Source of the DNA: Strigamia acuminata
Taxonomy: Eukaryota > Arthropoda > Chilopoda > Geophilomorpha > Linotaeniidae
Reading direction: 5' to 3'
DNA length: 64,000 bases
Assembly (NCBI GenBank): GCA_949358305.1
Contig: OX442319.1
Coordinates: 2,604,001-2,668,000 of the forward strand
Made by a program: the position numbers and the translations under genes. The notes beneath the pieces were generated by a model that was not told the origin of the DNA, made no database searches, and was given only the letters and a program-made list of their open reading frames with translations. Every line of letters begins with the position of its first letter. Positions within the stretch are counted from its first letter, which is position 1. Positions 1 to 12,733 of the stretch are shown in pieces.

Positions 1-403
1 CAGACCAAACAGATTCTTGGAAACTCCTTTTTTGATTATTATTTTAGTTGTATAGCCTGATGTCCTTGAATAAGGAGTTCATTTGCATCAAACAGCAAGG
101 ATGCAACACATTATAAGAAACTACTAGCTGAGTGCTTGTTGCTTTGCAACACAGTACAGCATAGAACCAGTAATTCTTTACACAACATTCTAATCCTAAC
201 TATAAATTACAAAAGAAGCGTGATTGTGTGAGATTGCCTATCAAGCGTAATTGGACGTTGTAGTGACCCCAAAGTGTCACTTTAATTAAGTTAATTTTAT
301 ATTTAATAAAATGATGATTCGTTTAAAGAGCAGTAGATAATTGTTTTATCGCTTTTTTTTACACTATTAGCTAATCCTACAGGCTATTAGGAAAATGCCA
401 TTA
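1..403. other. AT-rich non-coding stretch
   Basis: No gene, RNA or clear repeat was recognised. It is ordinary AT-rich intergenic sequence leading into the first inverted-repeat element. Confidence 0.5.
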
Positions 404-640
404 CTAAGTCTTTCCGCAATTAGGAAGAGCCCTGGAATCTTGGCTCCCATTGGCCAAGCCATATCCCTTGTGTAGTGATACATAAAAAAAGACCCAAAAC
501 ACCAGAAATGCATTATAGGGAACTACTTTTCCTTATAGTAGAACTTCAACTAAGCTTATAACTATATACAGTTCTGAGTAAACAAACTAGGCCAATGGGA
601 GCTAAGATTCCAGGGCTCCTCTTGAGTGCGGAAAGAGTAT
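404..640. mobile_element. Inverted-repeat MITE, CCCATTGGCC family, copy 1
   Basis: Two arms of roughly 50 bp face each other. The left arm starts near 409 with TCTTTCCGCA and contains CCCTGGAATC and CTCCCATTGGCC. The right arm ends at 636 with TGCGGAAAGA and carries the same blocks in inverse orientation. The middle (about 470-580) has no coding capacity. The arms match those of the palindrome at 1886-2030, and the CCCATTGGCC box also occurs in the elements at 2163-2574 and 40743-41134. This is a non-autonomous DNA transposon of unassigned superfamily. Confidence 0.6.
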
Positions 641-775
641 ATTGTCATAGCAACCTAACTGCCAAATTGGGGAGTTGCTATGGCCTGTTCCTAATGATTA
701 GGGGGCTGCCTTGGCAATGCACTGTTGCTAGGCTCGGCGTGTGCCAGTAAGGTTTCTGTTTTTCCGCCTTTTTTT

Positions 776-897
776 AATTCCCGGTTTCCGGTACCAAAAT
801 GGCCGGTACTCCCGGAAAATTGGTATCCCGGTTTCCTGGTACCAAAATGGCCGGTACTCCCGGAAAATTGCTATCCCGGTTTCCCGGTACCAAAATC
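776..897. repeat. 48-bp tandem repeat, about 2.5 copies
   Basis: The block CCGGTACCAAAATGGCCGG followed by ACTCCCGGAAAATTG recurs with a period of about 48 bp (GGTACC at about 790, 838 and 887). A diverged single unit of the same sequence lies near 50,270-50,325. It is non-coding. Confidence 0.7.
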
Positions 898-1354
898 CGC
901 ACGGTGCATGCCCATTTCGGCCAAGATTTGACGAAGTGATTTCTTACTCCTCAGTCTTTGATCTCCGAAATGCACTTTGAAGACCTGAAAACTCCTCAGG
1001 ATTTATTTGAAGGATTCAAAGACGCCATCTTGGAACCCATTGTTCACCCTAAGTCATATATTTGTATTTGTAAGGTTAAAAGCCAGTTTAATAAATACTT
1101 TATTCCTTTCAATATCTTGTATCAATTACTTGGATAAAACCAGATCACAGGTAAGACGAACCATGGAAGTTACTCTTAGCTGGTTATTTTGGGAAAGGAC
1201 GCGACAATGTGATGAAAACTGTTTGATAGTTTAGGAGAAACAATAGATAATCATTCACTTTGAATAAACTAATAAAATATCTTCAGTACCATTCAGGTTT
1301 ACAAAACAAACAGTAAGTAAAATTTAATCTTATTCAATACATATTATCGTGTAA

Positions 1355-1563
1355 AGCCTGGTTCACACTTGCGGATACGCTGCGAAATTGTTGCATCCGG
1401 GGTTTGCTACAATGAGCTGTGATTGGCTGCGGAAAAAAAATGGTAAGGAAAAATAAAAATATTTCCTATTTTTCCGGGCGATATAACTTATTTTTCGCAG
1501 CCAATCACAGCAAACTCCAACTGCAACAATTCCGCAGCATATCCGCAAGTGTGAACCAGCCCT
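1355..1563. mobile_element. MITE with TAA target duplication (PIF/Harbinger-like)
   Basis: The ends are inverted copies carrying GGTTCACACTTGCGGATA, GCTGCG and TGTGATTGGCTGCG, with about 90 bp of imperfect arm on each side and a short AT-rich centre. TAA flanks both ends (1352-1354 and 1564-1566). A 3-bp TAA duplication fits PIF/Harbinger. The assignment rests only on the target site and TIR length. Confidence 0.6.
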
Positions 1564-1885
1564 TAAGCTTAGTATGCTTAAGCAGTTTCCTACGTGGCAA
1601 AACAGTCTGCCCACAGAAATTTTGCCTACAGAACAAATTGGTACTCACAAATTTCATTCCAGTCTTGGATATGTTCTGTGACATAAAAAATTAACTTTCT
1701 AGCATGTCGATACAACGGAAAGCTGATCTTCGTTTCCATGCACAGAAACTTCTGTGGCAGAGAAAGTAGCGATCGGTCTTGACAATTTGTGACCGGTCGT
1801 AATTTTTTTTAACCGGTCTCAAATATGGCAGCGATCAATTCTGCCAACAAATGCAAACAACTGTGTATTCTATTTATAAAAATAT

Positions 1886-2030
1886 AATCTTTCCACACTC
1901 AAGGTTGACCCTGGAAGCTGGGCTCCCATTGGCCTACTTAGAAATGCAATGCAATATAGTTACATTGCAGTTCTAAGTAGGCCAATGGGATCCCAGCTTC
2001 CAGGGTCAACCTTGAGTGTGGAAAGAGTAT
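1886..2030. mobile_element. Near-perfect palindromic MITE, CCCATTGGCC family, copy 2
   Basis: This hairpin has arms of about 58 bp, from TCTTTCCACACTCAAGG at 1888 to its complement ending at 2026, and a loop of only about 25 bp. The arms contain CCCTGGAAGC and CCCATTGGCC. It is a shorter and younger-looking relative of the element at 404-640, with almost no arm divergence. Confidence 0.65.
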
Positions 2031-2120
2031 AGATTATTATTTCATTTGTATCTGGTTGCATTGTGATGTCATATTTGACTAAAAGGTTCATTTGGCTAAG
2101 AAAAGCCCATTGTATTTTCT

Positions 2121-2931
2121 CTACAATCTCGAAATAGCAATTATCACCAGCAACCACATTATCACTATACTGCTCTGGCTCACTATACGTTGGGCCTATT
2201 ACCCATTGGCTGAGCCTTTTCACTTGTGTAATGATACCAAAAAATATATCAAAACACTGGCTGACATTTTGAATGCTTCCCAGGCAAAAACACCAATAAA
2301 AAAATCAGAAAATTGTTTGCTTTCCTGACAAAGCAAGCAATAAACTGAATTAACATGAATATTGAAATAAAAACAGCATAAATCTTTAGTTTATGAATTG
2401 AAGAAACATTTTCTTATAAAATACAAATAACATTACATCATTCCAATTATTTAAATATTCACACAAATTAAATCAAAACTGAACTACTTTTCCTGGTGGT
2501 AGCACACAGTGAGTAATTAAGCTCAGCCAATGGGTAATAGGCCCAATTTATAGTGAGCCAGAGTGTAATCAGTGCTGAGTTTGTTGATATTGAAGCACGT
2601 ATTTGAGTTTGGTTTGATTAAGTACAAACAATAGGCGAAGATAAGAATACAAAAATATAAAAAAATAAAACTTACGGTTATTTACAGCATAAAACAAGAA
2701 TATTGAACAATACAGCCACACTACGGTGCACAGAACACAGGTCGTCGATTTCACTTCTGTTGCCCGTATCACAATCACAGCGACGGTAAGACTGAATGTA
2801 ACCATTATCTAAGCTAGCAAAAATTAAGAAATTAGTGTTATAAGATAAAATCAGCATATCAAATTTTTAAAATCATAAATAGCAGTCGTACATACAAAAC
2901 AATCACGAACAGAAGTCACCATCGCAGCCAT
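2121..2931 (-). CDS. Candidate small membrane protein (three short exons), weak model
   Basis: A possible start codon at 2931 opens a 36-nt exon ending at 2896 before GTATGT. A second exon, 2808-2676, follows a CTTAG acceptor and ends before GTAAGT. It encodes two hydrophobic stretches separated by a short charged segment. A third exon, 2164-2121, keeps phase and ends in TAG, giving 70 aa. The weak point is that the third acceptor sits in the terminal bases of the MITE at 2163-2574, which would fill the second intron. I recognise no family. The first two exons look better than the third, and the whole model may be chance. Confidence 0.22.
2163..2574. mobile_element. MITE, CCCATTGGCC family, copy 3
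   Basis: Inverted ends carry CACT, CTCTGGCTCACTATA, TTGGGCCTATTACCCATTGGCTGAGC and their complements. The interior shares blocks in inverted orientation with the element at 40743-41134, for example AACTACTTTTCCT and GTTTGCTTTCCTGACAAA. It is non-coding. I saw no clear target duplication. Confidence 0.6.
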
Positions 2932-5456
2932 TTTTTCTCCAAGACAGACAGAGTCCTCTGTCGATACCTTTTTGAAAGTTAGCTTTTATTTTGCGTTACG
3001 TATCATGTAACTACAAGTACGTTATCAAACCAGCACTAAATTTCCATCATACAGACGTATGCATACGATGACTGCAAAGTGTACAGGATACACATCTATA
3101 GATGAACCATTTTGGGCCCCTTACGTCATCCAGCTGCAAACAAGTTCCGCTACTGGTTGTGCTGCAGTTCCGTAAATAAAGGTGAGTGTGAGACAGGTTG
3201 AGACAAGTTGATCTTGTCAGAACAAGTACAAAAACCAAACTGTATCTTTTATTGCGATCCTTTGACCGAAATAAGTGAAATAAACTACGGAACCTCTCAC
3301 GGGATAGAATAAATAAATTTGCAGAGTAGAGGAGCTTTTCCTGTTATTCTATCACGCATTATTGAATGATAGAAAACGGATAAAGAATATTTCACATACA
3401 ATTTTGAATTTCAACTTGTAATTAACACTTGCCATTATACAGTGTTAATAACAGTTTTGGATACGTTGCAAAGGAATTTAGCGAACCAAATGATCAGAAA
3501 TCTTCTACAATTTAATTTTCTAAGATTGAATTATTTAAGTGACCTGTTTCCGGATGTGAGAAATACAGTTTCCGAATGGCCCCAGTACTGTGAGTGACAC
3601 AATACGATATAAAGCAATGGAAAAAGACAAACTGAATTAAAAGACCTTAAACCATAAAACAATCTCTACGTAATTTTTATACAAGGGATCCACCCCGGAA
3701 TGTCTAATGATAAAAATGCCTAAAACCTAAATGTCTAAACCGAAATGTCTAATGGACAAAATGTCTAATCCAAAATGTCTAATGCCAAAATCTAACAACG
3801 TCTAATGCCAAAATGTCTAATAATTTTTTTTTTAAGAATCTTAAAATTTGACGCACAAAATTTTCCAACCTAACCCAGTTGATATTCCCTTCCACCTTGG
3901 GGCCAAGGGCCTCAGATTTTCAGGGGCCCTCAATTTTTTTTTCAAAAGGGCCCAGATATAAATTGCACTGCGCTTTGATTTCATCACTTGTAAGGGAAGT
4001 TACATTTTGTTTGTTCGTCAAATGCTGAAAACTCTACAGATAATAATATTGAATTAAAGTTGAAAAAGTTTTAAAATGTTTGAATTTCCTAGATGTATTA
4101 AAGACGAGCAATGGGAAAACGAAGATTTGTTTGTTTGAAATGATGTTTTAGAGCCGAGTTTTGCCACTAGATGGCGTGTTAAACCAACCGACATTTGTGT
4201 GTACAGAAACAGTACAGGTGTCACGTCCAACAGAATCGATAGTCCTAGATTAAACCCTTTTTGATGTCCGTTCCATTTATAAAAAAAAAAAACACTAAAA
4301 ACCGAAACTCTGAATGCACATAATGTAAAATATAAATGGTTCCAGATATAATTCAAACTAAAGGTAAATATAATTATATTCATCTTTGAATATACGGGCA
4401 ACCAAACCCTCAAGTTATTTTTCAGCTTTTTACTAGCTCTTCAAGGTTTTTTTCTATTTCCAATCAAAAATAAATATTTATTTCTGATTGTTTTGTTTTA
4501 TTTACAATCACCTGTATGTAACTATTTTTTATAAGGAGGAAACAATAACACTTGGGAAGCAAACGTTCAGAACTAGATCGATATTGTCTGATTCCAACAA
4601 AACATGATTTCATTGCTGAAAGAAAACATTAGTGTTTTCAAAGTTCCTGTTTATACCGTTTTGGCTGTTTCTGTGAACCGAATGGAGAACAAAAACAGCC
4701 AAAAACCATCACCAACAACTGCGATATCAAAAACAACATTGGAGTTGTTTGTGAAATGGTTTATGCCGGATTTTTGGGTGTTACGACCAAATTCAAAATG
4801 GCCGCCTCGAATATTGATAGAAGGATCAGATGTTTAAGTGTCATGCTTCAAATAAACGCCCTGGCGGGTTTTTATTTTTCAAACTGGACCCCCTCGGCGC
4901 CTAATTGTATCCAGGTTGTGAATATGACTGGTTGTGTGAGTGGATACTATCCACTCACACAGATAGAAAAACCATGCAGAGATGGAGAAATTGCATTTTT
5001 AGGTGATACAAATGCATTTGGAAGTAAGCATAATTAATTTTGGAATGAAAGAATGCTAAACACAGTTGGAAAATATATTTTGTTGGAAATAATCAACACA
5101 AAACATAAATTTGGGGTTGATTAATTTTTTTCAAAAAGATAAGCTATTTTTTAAAAAATTGGTGACTTTTTTAAATAATTCACTGATTAAACCAGTGACC
5201 ATCAATCATCAACCCTGTATCCTTGTTACAGACTTAAAATAACTGGATTTATTAACAAAAATTAACATAGATGGCACTGGACGCATGCGCGTCATATAAA
5301 TTAACAAAAAAATCAAGATTTGACCAATGGAGTTAAACACTCCATAGTAAATCCATGCACGTTTATTTGTTAAATTAATTGTTTCCTAACCTAAACTAAC
5401 CTAACCCCCCTCTTGACCTCCACTCATGAACCTAATCTTCACCATTTCAACCATCC
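2932..5456. other. Intergenic stretch without a recognised gene
   Basis: It contains the short AATGTCTAA array at 3690-3825, a purine/GC patch around 3895-3955 of the kind seen at hAT-like ends, and otherwise unremarkable AT-rich DNA. Small open frames occur (for example 4604-4837 plus), but none shows a recognisable domain or splice context. Confidence 0.5.
3690..3825. repeat. Degenerate tandem array of AATGTCTAA
   Basis: The motif AAATGTCTAAT with variable 3-8 bp spacers recurs about nine times. Copies are diverged, so this is an old simple-sequence array. Confidence 0.7.
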
Positions 5457-5650
5457 CTTTGGTCAAAAGGAATACTGGTCAAAAATGTTTTCAGTCAAAA
5501 ATAATCTTGGTCGAAAATTAGCCGGTTGTGGTCGGAAATAGTCCTGGTCAAGAAAAATACAATCGAAAATACTCCACGCCGACTGGAATACCAGTCGAAA
5601 ATATTCCTGGTATCGAAAGGAATCCATGTCTAAAATAATCTCCAACTTAA
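5457..5650. repeat. Degenerate GGTCGAAAATAAT array, locus 1
   Basis: Units of about 17 bp resembling GGTCGAAAATAATCCT recur with much divergence (TGGTCAAAAGGAATACT, GGTCGAAAATTAG, AGTCGAAAATATTCCT). A cleaner array of the same unit lies at 24835-25060, so the two loci belong to one repeat family. Confidence 0.65.
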
Positions 5651-6227
5651 GTTGGACAATAAGTCGAGATAGGACCACGACAAGACAAGTGTCTTGGTCT
5701 TGGTCCAAATTGGTCAGCGTCTTGGTTGCAGGTGCGCCGTAGCAATTTAGCACAAGCGATAGGATAAGGCATGATACACTAACACCCCAAGACACTGAAC
5801 AAAGGCCATGAATCATTAAATACAGTTTCTTGTGGTCATTTTGTACACGTACCGGTACGTTGTGCGTCAGGCACAATCTGGACTCTTAGTTTTGGTAATG
5901 TTACCATGGCACCATATTTATTTTCAGGAAGAAACCTTCCCTTCGATAGGGAACCACCTTACTCTGAGATGGCAGAAACTATTCTTAAGCAATGGGATAA
6001 CCAGTTAGGTTCAAAAGAACACCCAGCAGGTTTTGGCACTTAAGGATAAACTCTTCTCAAAATGCCATTTGTCCTTACCTCAGAAAAAACATGAAATTGT
6101 TGATTAAATTTAGACATATATCCAATACATGTTCAACTTAGTTTTTTAAATTTACAGTAATCTACCGTAGTCAAACACCAAATTAATTTTAAAATAAGTC
6201 TTACCTTTTATTTCAATTTTTTACAAA

Positions 6228-6458
6228 TACCGTATTTTATCGATTAAGAGCCACGGCTCTTATTCAAAACTGCTATTTTTGTCAGCAATTACAATTTCGG
6301 TTTTTTGTTTGTTACATTTGTTTAATGTAATAAACGAAGTCTGAACGTCACGAACGTTTGTGAGGTTACATACGGAAACAATCCCGTACCTTTACAAAAA
6401 TATTCGAGGGCAGCTACAATCCGAGGGCGACTCTTACTATTATCGATAAAATACAGTA
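6228..6458. mobile_element. Tc1/mariner-like MITE (TA target site)
   Basis: The ends read TACCGTATTTTATCGAT and, inverted, TACTGTATTTTATCGAT. TA forms both outermost dinucleotides, as expected for a TA duplication. The interior has no coding frame. The right-hand segment (AGCAGCTACAAT, GAGGGCGACTCTTA) is matched by a fragment at about 21475-21538, a partial second copy. Confidence 0.6.
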
Positions 6459-6641
6459 TGTAACAAATTTTCGGGTAAAGTATTCCTGCCTCTTCTCTCT
6501 CTTCCAGTCCGAACCTCGCTTTGGCTGTCTTGTCATGGTGGGTAATTTGAATAAAGAATGGTATTAAGCTCTACGACTGGTGCGGACACTTGAGCCTTAC
6601 CTTATCCTGTATGGTAACCAACTGGCACCAGTGGTCACTAG

Positions 6642-6764
6642 CAGGGCTGGACTGGGAACAAATTTATACCAGGAAATCTGGATAGATCGGGCCACAATAA
6701 AAGAAAAAAAATTCCAGCTTCACGGGCCACCGATACATTCCCGGTATCCCGCCGGGCCAGTCCA
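6642..6764. mobile_element. Possible short hAT-like MITE
   Basis: It starts CAGGGCTGGACTGGG and ends with CCGGGCCAGTCC. These resemble hAT-type non-autonomous termini. The arms are short and no 8-bp target duplication was found, so the call is tentative. Confidence 0.35.
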
Positions 6765-8569
6765 GTACCGGTCACTAATCGCAGCAAGACGATGGTCCTT
6801 GCCAAGGACCTTGGCAATCCCAGGAAGTGTTCTCCGGGCCAATGGGAATGGGGAGGTGCATATGTAAATGATCAGTGGCCAGTCTTCCATAAATTGTCAG
6901 TGGACAGTCTTCCATAAATGGTCATCTTATAATTGGACACTTGAAACTGACCATGGCTGAGGCTATGAAGAGTAGACTGCACTGCACTGCGGTTCTCTTA
7001 GATTTGAGCGTCCCAAGGACCATATTTAACGGCAAAAGGCAACTGAGACAGTGGTTGGATGGGAAGGAAACACCAAAATTTTTTTGGCTTTGAAGAAGAT
7101 TGCAATAAATTGCCACAAGAACCAGAGACATTCATAGACATCAACCAGTCGTAGAGAACCTGACAATCAATTCCAATTATCTAAAATTAGAAAAACATTT
7201 TAGAACATAATGAGGAAGAATGTTCTTCCAATAAAAAAAACACGTGCTGGAAAAAACGATTGTGAATACACAGTGGGTAAGTTTAAAAATTGGCAACAGA
7301 CAACAGCTGACAACAGCTGACAATAGACGGCGCTCTACAGAGAAACGACAATTTCTATTTGCCAACACCTGATCCCAGTAATTGACAAGTGGACGAGAAA
7401 TGCATCGCGAGCAGGTGGCGTTGCACAATAAATAAATAAATAAATCTGAAGGCAAAAAAACAAACTGGGACGGAAATGTTGATAATTCGTCGTCAAATGA
7501 TTTCACCTTGAAACACTGCTGAATGACCCTAATAAAAAGAAAAAAGATAGCTGATTTCCATCGATTTTTTTCTTCTTCCGCTCCTTTAATTAGGTCGACC
7601 TCAATCGTCTCTTTTATCGATTGTATTTAGCAAAAGAGAGAAAAAATAAAAATGAATCAGTCATAAAATGACATCCTGAAGGACAATGGCGGAATGCCCA
7701 GAGTCATAAAGCAACAACCGACAATTTTGAAATCAGTGCAGGAAGAGGTAGAGGTGGGTGTGTGGGAGGAAGGTAGATCCGACTCAAAATGAGGTCTCGG
7801 CACGAGAAATATAATTGGCCCGTAGGCTGATGAGCACGCGACACATTTATTGATAAACGCACACACGCAGATTGCCACTCCAGCTGAAATGGCAGAGCAA
7901 ACACGACTTGTGTTTATCGAGAATATATTTGACGTAACGAGCCGGGTCTGTCGGAAGGAAGTGCGGATAAATTGCGATTAAGGAATACGGCGTAAGAAAG
8001 AAAAATTGGGGCATGACTTTAAGCTGGAAAAAATCCTCGCGGAAAAACAAATTGAATGGAGCAAAGGTTTTCGTCTGACTGAGAGAATGGGGGGGGGGGG
8101 GGAGAAGGAAAAATCCAATTGGACGTTGATCGCATGACAAAGAATCAAAAGATCGAAATGCAACGTTTTGTGCGTTCTAATTCGAATATTCTACGTGTTT
8201 AACCTTCCCCACTCCGACCTCGGCTCAGTTTTAACGTCAAAATGTGTTTTTATTTTTTTTCTCGAAAACTGATGGATTTTTTTTTCCTGAAAGTTCGTGT
8301 ATTTTTATTAAACGTTATAACAAACAATTTTAAAAAATTTAAAAATTTTGTGACATTTCTTCGTTGGCGTTTATCCACTACTTCCGAATTCAATTTCAAT
8401 TACTATGCGTTTACATGGCATTAGTTTTCTGGTAAACATGACCACACATGTTAATTACCTACTGTACAGTATAATGCATTTTGATTATCTAGAACAATAA
8501 AATGGTTGTTTATCTACAGCCCCTAAACACATCAAATTCCAACCCATTTCACATGGTTTTCGGTACTTA
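6765..8569. other. Intergenic stretch, nothing recognised
   Basis: Only short unassigned open frames, a poly-G run near 8091-8102 and AT-rich sequence are present. No domain, RNA gene or defined repeat was seen. Confidence 0.45.
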
Positions 8570-8871
8570 TACTACGTTTACATGCACGGAATATTTCGAG
8601 TGAGATGAAATATTCCGTGTGCACAACTGTCATGTAAACAGGGATGACGAGGATTACTCGAGTAGTGAATAATCCCTCGCAGAAGGTTGTTTAATTCGAG
8701 CAAACTCGAATTATTTTTATTGCGCTTGCGCACATCGCTTCCGGCACTTCCCCATTGGTCGAAAACCGAAAGTGATCACGAATTATTTTCTGCATGTAAA
8801 CACAACAATTGGATTTTTTCACCACTCGAATTATTCACCACTCAAAATATTCGGTGCATGTAAACGTTGTA
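8570..8871. mobile_element. 302-bp TIR element (GTTTACATGCAC family), intact copy
   Basis: The ends read TACTACGTTTACATGCAC and, inverted, TACAACGTTTACATGCAC, followed by GAATATT. The interior is non-coding and contains ACTCGAATTATT motifs. A second copy lies at 16244-16822 and is also 302 bp once its nested insertion and target duplication are subtracted. This fixes the element's length. The superfamily is uncertain because the target duplication is ambiguous (TA or AT). Confidence 0.75.
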
Positions 8872-11257
8872 TAAGTGTCGTTGGTACATCGGTCTAACGT
8901 ATTGTTAATTTGACGATCCGACGATATTCCAATCAAAGTATTTAATTTTCGCTTGCACGGATCTGACGGGTGTTTACATGCAGTTTTCAATGCGCAAAAC
9001 GCCCAAAATCTACCTCGTACAACTGGAATTTAGTTTTCCGAATAAGTCCGTCTTTTCTAGAAAACTGGTTCATGATTTCGCATTTTTCGCATTTTTACTT
9101 ATTCCATGTAAACATGGCGAATTATTTTTATTATTTTCGTCGTTCTCATTTGACAAACAACAAATTGGCTAAATTTCAAAATAAACATGAAATAGTCAAC
9201 TAGTTTTTATACATTTTTGTAAAATTTATTTCGTCTCGTTGTCAAAAATAACCCTCGTTAAGAGTGCGAAAAGCATTTTTTAAAAAACCCTATTGTTTCC
9301 GGTTTATTATCCTCCACCTTTTGCGCATAATGGTTTCGACTGCCTTATACATATTACACACAACTCATCAATATTACAAAGGTCATAACAAAAAAAAAAT
9401 GGGTGGGGTGGCGCGAAAGCGAAAAGGGTGTGAGGGGGATTGCATCATAATCTATGCCACGTAGATTTAAATGTTCTTCCCCACGATCGCCATCTGGTAA
9501 CGGAAGATAAAACTCATAGTGAATGTTTATACCGAAGTATACCGAACGAATCCACCAAGGGACCGGAGCGAATGACGCGTGTATTTCCCCCTTCCCCCGC
9601 TCCCCCCGCTCCCCACTCCCCACTCTCTACTCCAATCCCCCCGTCGACATTAAAGCAAAAGCCATATGAAATATGTAGCCACATTTGCACAATGTGCGCT
9701 TGATTTATGCCGTAACAGTCAATAGCTTGAAAGGTTCAACTTTATGTGACACACTGCCGCCATTTTGGGGAGAAAGGAGAAAGGAAAAGGTCTTGCCAAG
9801 GAAAACAGCAATCAAATATACACGAAGACCGCTGCAACAGGTGTGCGTGATGACTATACTTGCAAACGTGAAGCAGACACGCCCTCCTGCGTGGGTGGCT
9901 CCGCAACATACTTCATGTTGGAAAACGTCGAATCCATTAAGGGGGGAGGTTGGGGGGGGTTGGAAATTATAACTTCGCCCCCAATACGACTTGCGAAACG
10001 CGTGTGACGAGTGAGAGATGGTGGACCACGTTCTTCTTCCTGGTTTTCGCTCGACCGGACATTGGAGAGCGTGCGCTCCGTATTTTCAATTCCGCATGAC
10101 TCGATAACCTTTAAAACAGAAGGAATTGTGAGAAATATTGGATGCGAGTTGTCACTATGGAAACGGGGAAATAAATGAAGGAATTTAAGTGTTTCGGGTG
10201 AAATTTAAATTGTAATCCTGTTTTAGCCCTTTGTTTGTTGGTGGAAATAAGTGTTTAGTAGAGGAAAAGGAAAACTAATCGAAAGGCAATCACAAAGGCT
10301 TATTCTTAGGCCTTTTGTCTTAGTAGTAAAAATGGAAAAAATATGTCGATAAAAATCCATCGGAAATTAAATCCTGAACAGTAAAAACTCAGAGCCCCCC
10401 CTTCTGTATGACGTCACAAATCAATTGTCCGCCTCCACCAAAAAAAATCTTTTTTTTTAAACGAAATTTATAAGAATTTGGTTGCAGTAGCGACCAAATC
10501 CAAAAATTATTGATGCGAAATGGTGAGTTTCGTGTTTCGGCAATATTTTCTCGTGACGTCATACGCGAAGAGCCCCTGGTGTGGAAGAAGTGTAAATTGG
10601 AATTGCGCCCCCCGCATATTAATTGGCATTTATTGTTTAATCATAACTCACACGTTTTATTATTATTCCGTTTTAAATCTTATTTCATCTCACCTTTACT
10701 TACCTCAAACCACAGAAGCGTAGCAACTTTTAACTTTTTTTTCACGACTCTTCAAAGTGATCCCAGGAGACACACAGGTGGTCTCTAAAGGGATTGCTTT
10801 GGTGGACCCAGCTCGCACTTTTAGCTCGTATCGACTGTTGATGCTGCGAATAAAAAATAATAAAAATAAATAAAACAATTTTCTAAAAATTATATTAAAT
10901 TTTATTGTCAAAAAGTGCTTTTTTTTTTATTGATTTTGTCTTTTGTATAAAATTATTCACTTTTCACTCTTTTTAATATTCAAAACAAACCATTTTGCAT
11001 TTTCTAACTTTTCGTCATGCGGTATTATAAATGCGATCGATACTATTCCGCGTTTTACCTGTTGCCATATCCATTACATAACTTGCTTTGGCATGTATTA
11101 TTTCTGAGCCTTCCTTCTGTAAATGGCAAAGTACTCATTTATTATTCAATATCTGCAAAAAACACGACAGTAAACTCTAACGTCCAGTAATAAATGTGAT
11201 CGATCCAGTCAGTGGTCGAAGACACCATCGATTAGAAAACTTACTCCGTCGTACCTT
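8872..11257. other. Intergenic stretch without a recognised gene
   Basis: It contains additional TTTACATG/CATGTAAA motifs near 8970 and 9105 (possibly a decayed relative of the 302-bp family), C-rich patches around 9590-9640 and G-rich ones near 9940-9960. No gene was recognised. Confidence 0.45.
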
Positions 11258-11465
11258 CAGGGGCGGATCTAGCTTTCCGGGGGCCCGGGGCTCGAGGTTT
11301 TTTCGGGCCCTTTATCAAAATTTTTAATAGCGACCTTTCTTCTTTTTTGTTTTTTAGCGACCTTTCTTCTTTTTTTTTAGTACATGGCCCTGCGTCTTGG
11401 GGCCCCCCTAGGATTTGGGGGCCCGGGTCTCAAGCCCCATTAGCCCCTATGTAGATCCGCCCCTG
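11258..11465. mobile_element. hAT-like MITE, CAGGGGCGGATC termini, copy 1
   Basis: It is bounded by CAGGGGCGGATCTAG and its complement GTAGATCCGCCCCTG. Inside are GGGCCC-rich arms and a duplicated AGCGACCTTTCTTCTTTTT block. It abuts the 3' end of the Copia pol relic just after its KGLFAPK-type C-terminus, so it seems to have inserted into or next to that element. No 8-bp duplication remains visible. A second, inverted and 5'-truncated copy is at 44681-44831. Confidence 0.65.
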
Positions 11466-12560
11466 TGTTTAGGAGCAAACAATCCTTTGGTAAGAATGTC
11501 CGCAGGCATTTTATCTGTCTGCAAATATTTTACTGTACTTGGATATGGCCGTTTTCCTGTGAGGTATTTTGTCCGAGAGTGATTGATAGGATTGGCCGCT
11601 AATCTTTGAGCAACTTGATTATTGTTATAGATAATTATGATGGGGATGTCGGGTTTCCATTGATTTCCTCGATGAAGCGCTTCATACAAATGGCCTCTCG
11701 AGAACAGTCTGATACTGACATGTATTCAGCTTCGGTACTGGATAATGCGATGGTTTTCTGTTTCTTCGCCATCCAGCTGACCGCACAGCCTGCGAGTTTG
11801 AATATAAAACCCATGTGGCGGGTGTTTAAATTGCCCGCCCAATCTGCGTCGGCGTATCCAATAAGATCTTCGCCGGTTTTTCAAAGTTTAAATCCAAGGT
11901 TGTCGCCATTACATACCTTAACACTCTTTTTGCCAGTGCTGTGAGTCAAAGTCATTGTTGAATTGACTCAATGCACTCATGGAGTACGCGATGTCGGGAC
12001 GAGTTGACCAAGTACATCAGCGATCCGATTAGGCTTTGGTACGGAAATTTACAATGTTCGGGTTCACAATCCTCTATTTAGACGTTCGATCGTCGTAGTT
12101 TGGCGTTTGCATCAAGCAGAGTGGCAATGTGTTTGCACTGATCCATATTAAATCGTTTCAGAATGTCCAAAGCGTATTTCTGCTGTTCCATCGTGATCGA
12201 ATTTTTCACAAGATCTTGGGAAAATTCGATGCCAAGACAATAATTGATCGGCCTTAAGTCCTTCATATCAAATTCACTTTTTAAAGCGTTTTTAAGGTTT
12301 AGAAGCGATTTTTCGTTATTTGACGCGATGATGAGATCGTCGACATAAATTCCGATAATCGTATACGAGGTTCTGAATTTTCGAAGTTTTTGGTCCAATT
12401 TAATGTACCATTGTCGACCGGATTGTTTTAATCTATAAATCAACTTTCGGAGTTGCAACACATGGTTGTTATCAATAGCCATAATCTCATCGTACGATTC
12501 TGGTTTCTCCATATACATTTCTTCGTGTTCTCCGTTCAAATATCGTAAGTGGTGATTACA
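11466..12560 (-). pseudogene. Ty1/Copia reverse transcriptase-RNase H remnant
   Basis: Minus-strand translation gives RT motifs (LRKLIYRLKQSGRQWY, then IGIYVDDLIIAS with the YVDD active-site box), then the RNase H segment containing STEAEYMSVSDCSREA, and finally YNNNQVAQRLAANPINHSRTK and MPADILTKGLFAPK. Frames are broken between 11690 and 12078. Upstream it runs directly into a short gag fragment, with protease, integrase and the first part of RT deleted. It is a dead Copia element. Confidence 0.85.
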
Positions 12561-12709
12561 TCCATTTGGTGGACGATTTCAACTGGGCGAGGATGTTCGG
12601 TCCCAATCCATTTCCAAGTTTTGCGTGCACAACATGCGGCTTTCAGCTGCAGTTTCCATCCACGATAATTGTTGTCGTTCAATTTCTCAATTCTCGTATG
12701 ATCGGCCAT
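12536..12709 (-). pseudogene. Copia gag N-terminal fragment
   Basis: It begins MADHTRIEKLNDNNYRGWK, matching the LNGxNYxxWK opening typical of Copia Gag, and then breaks off where the internal deletion joins it to RT. It lies just inside the LTR at 12734-12960, which is the normal position of a gag start. Confidence 0.7.
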
Positions 12710-12733
12710 TTCTCGGTTTATTTCGAGTGTTTC

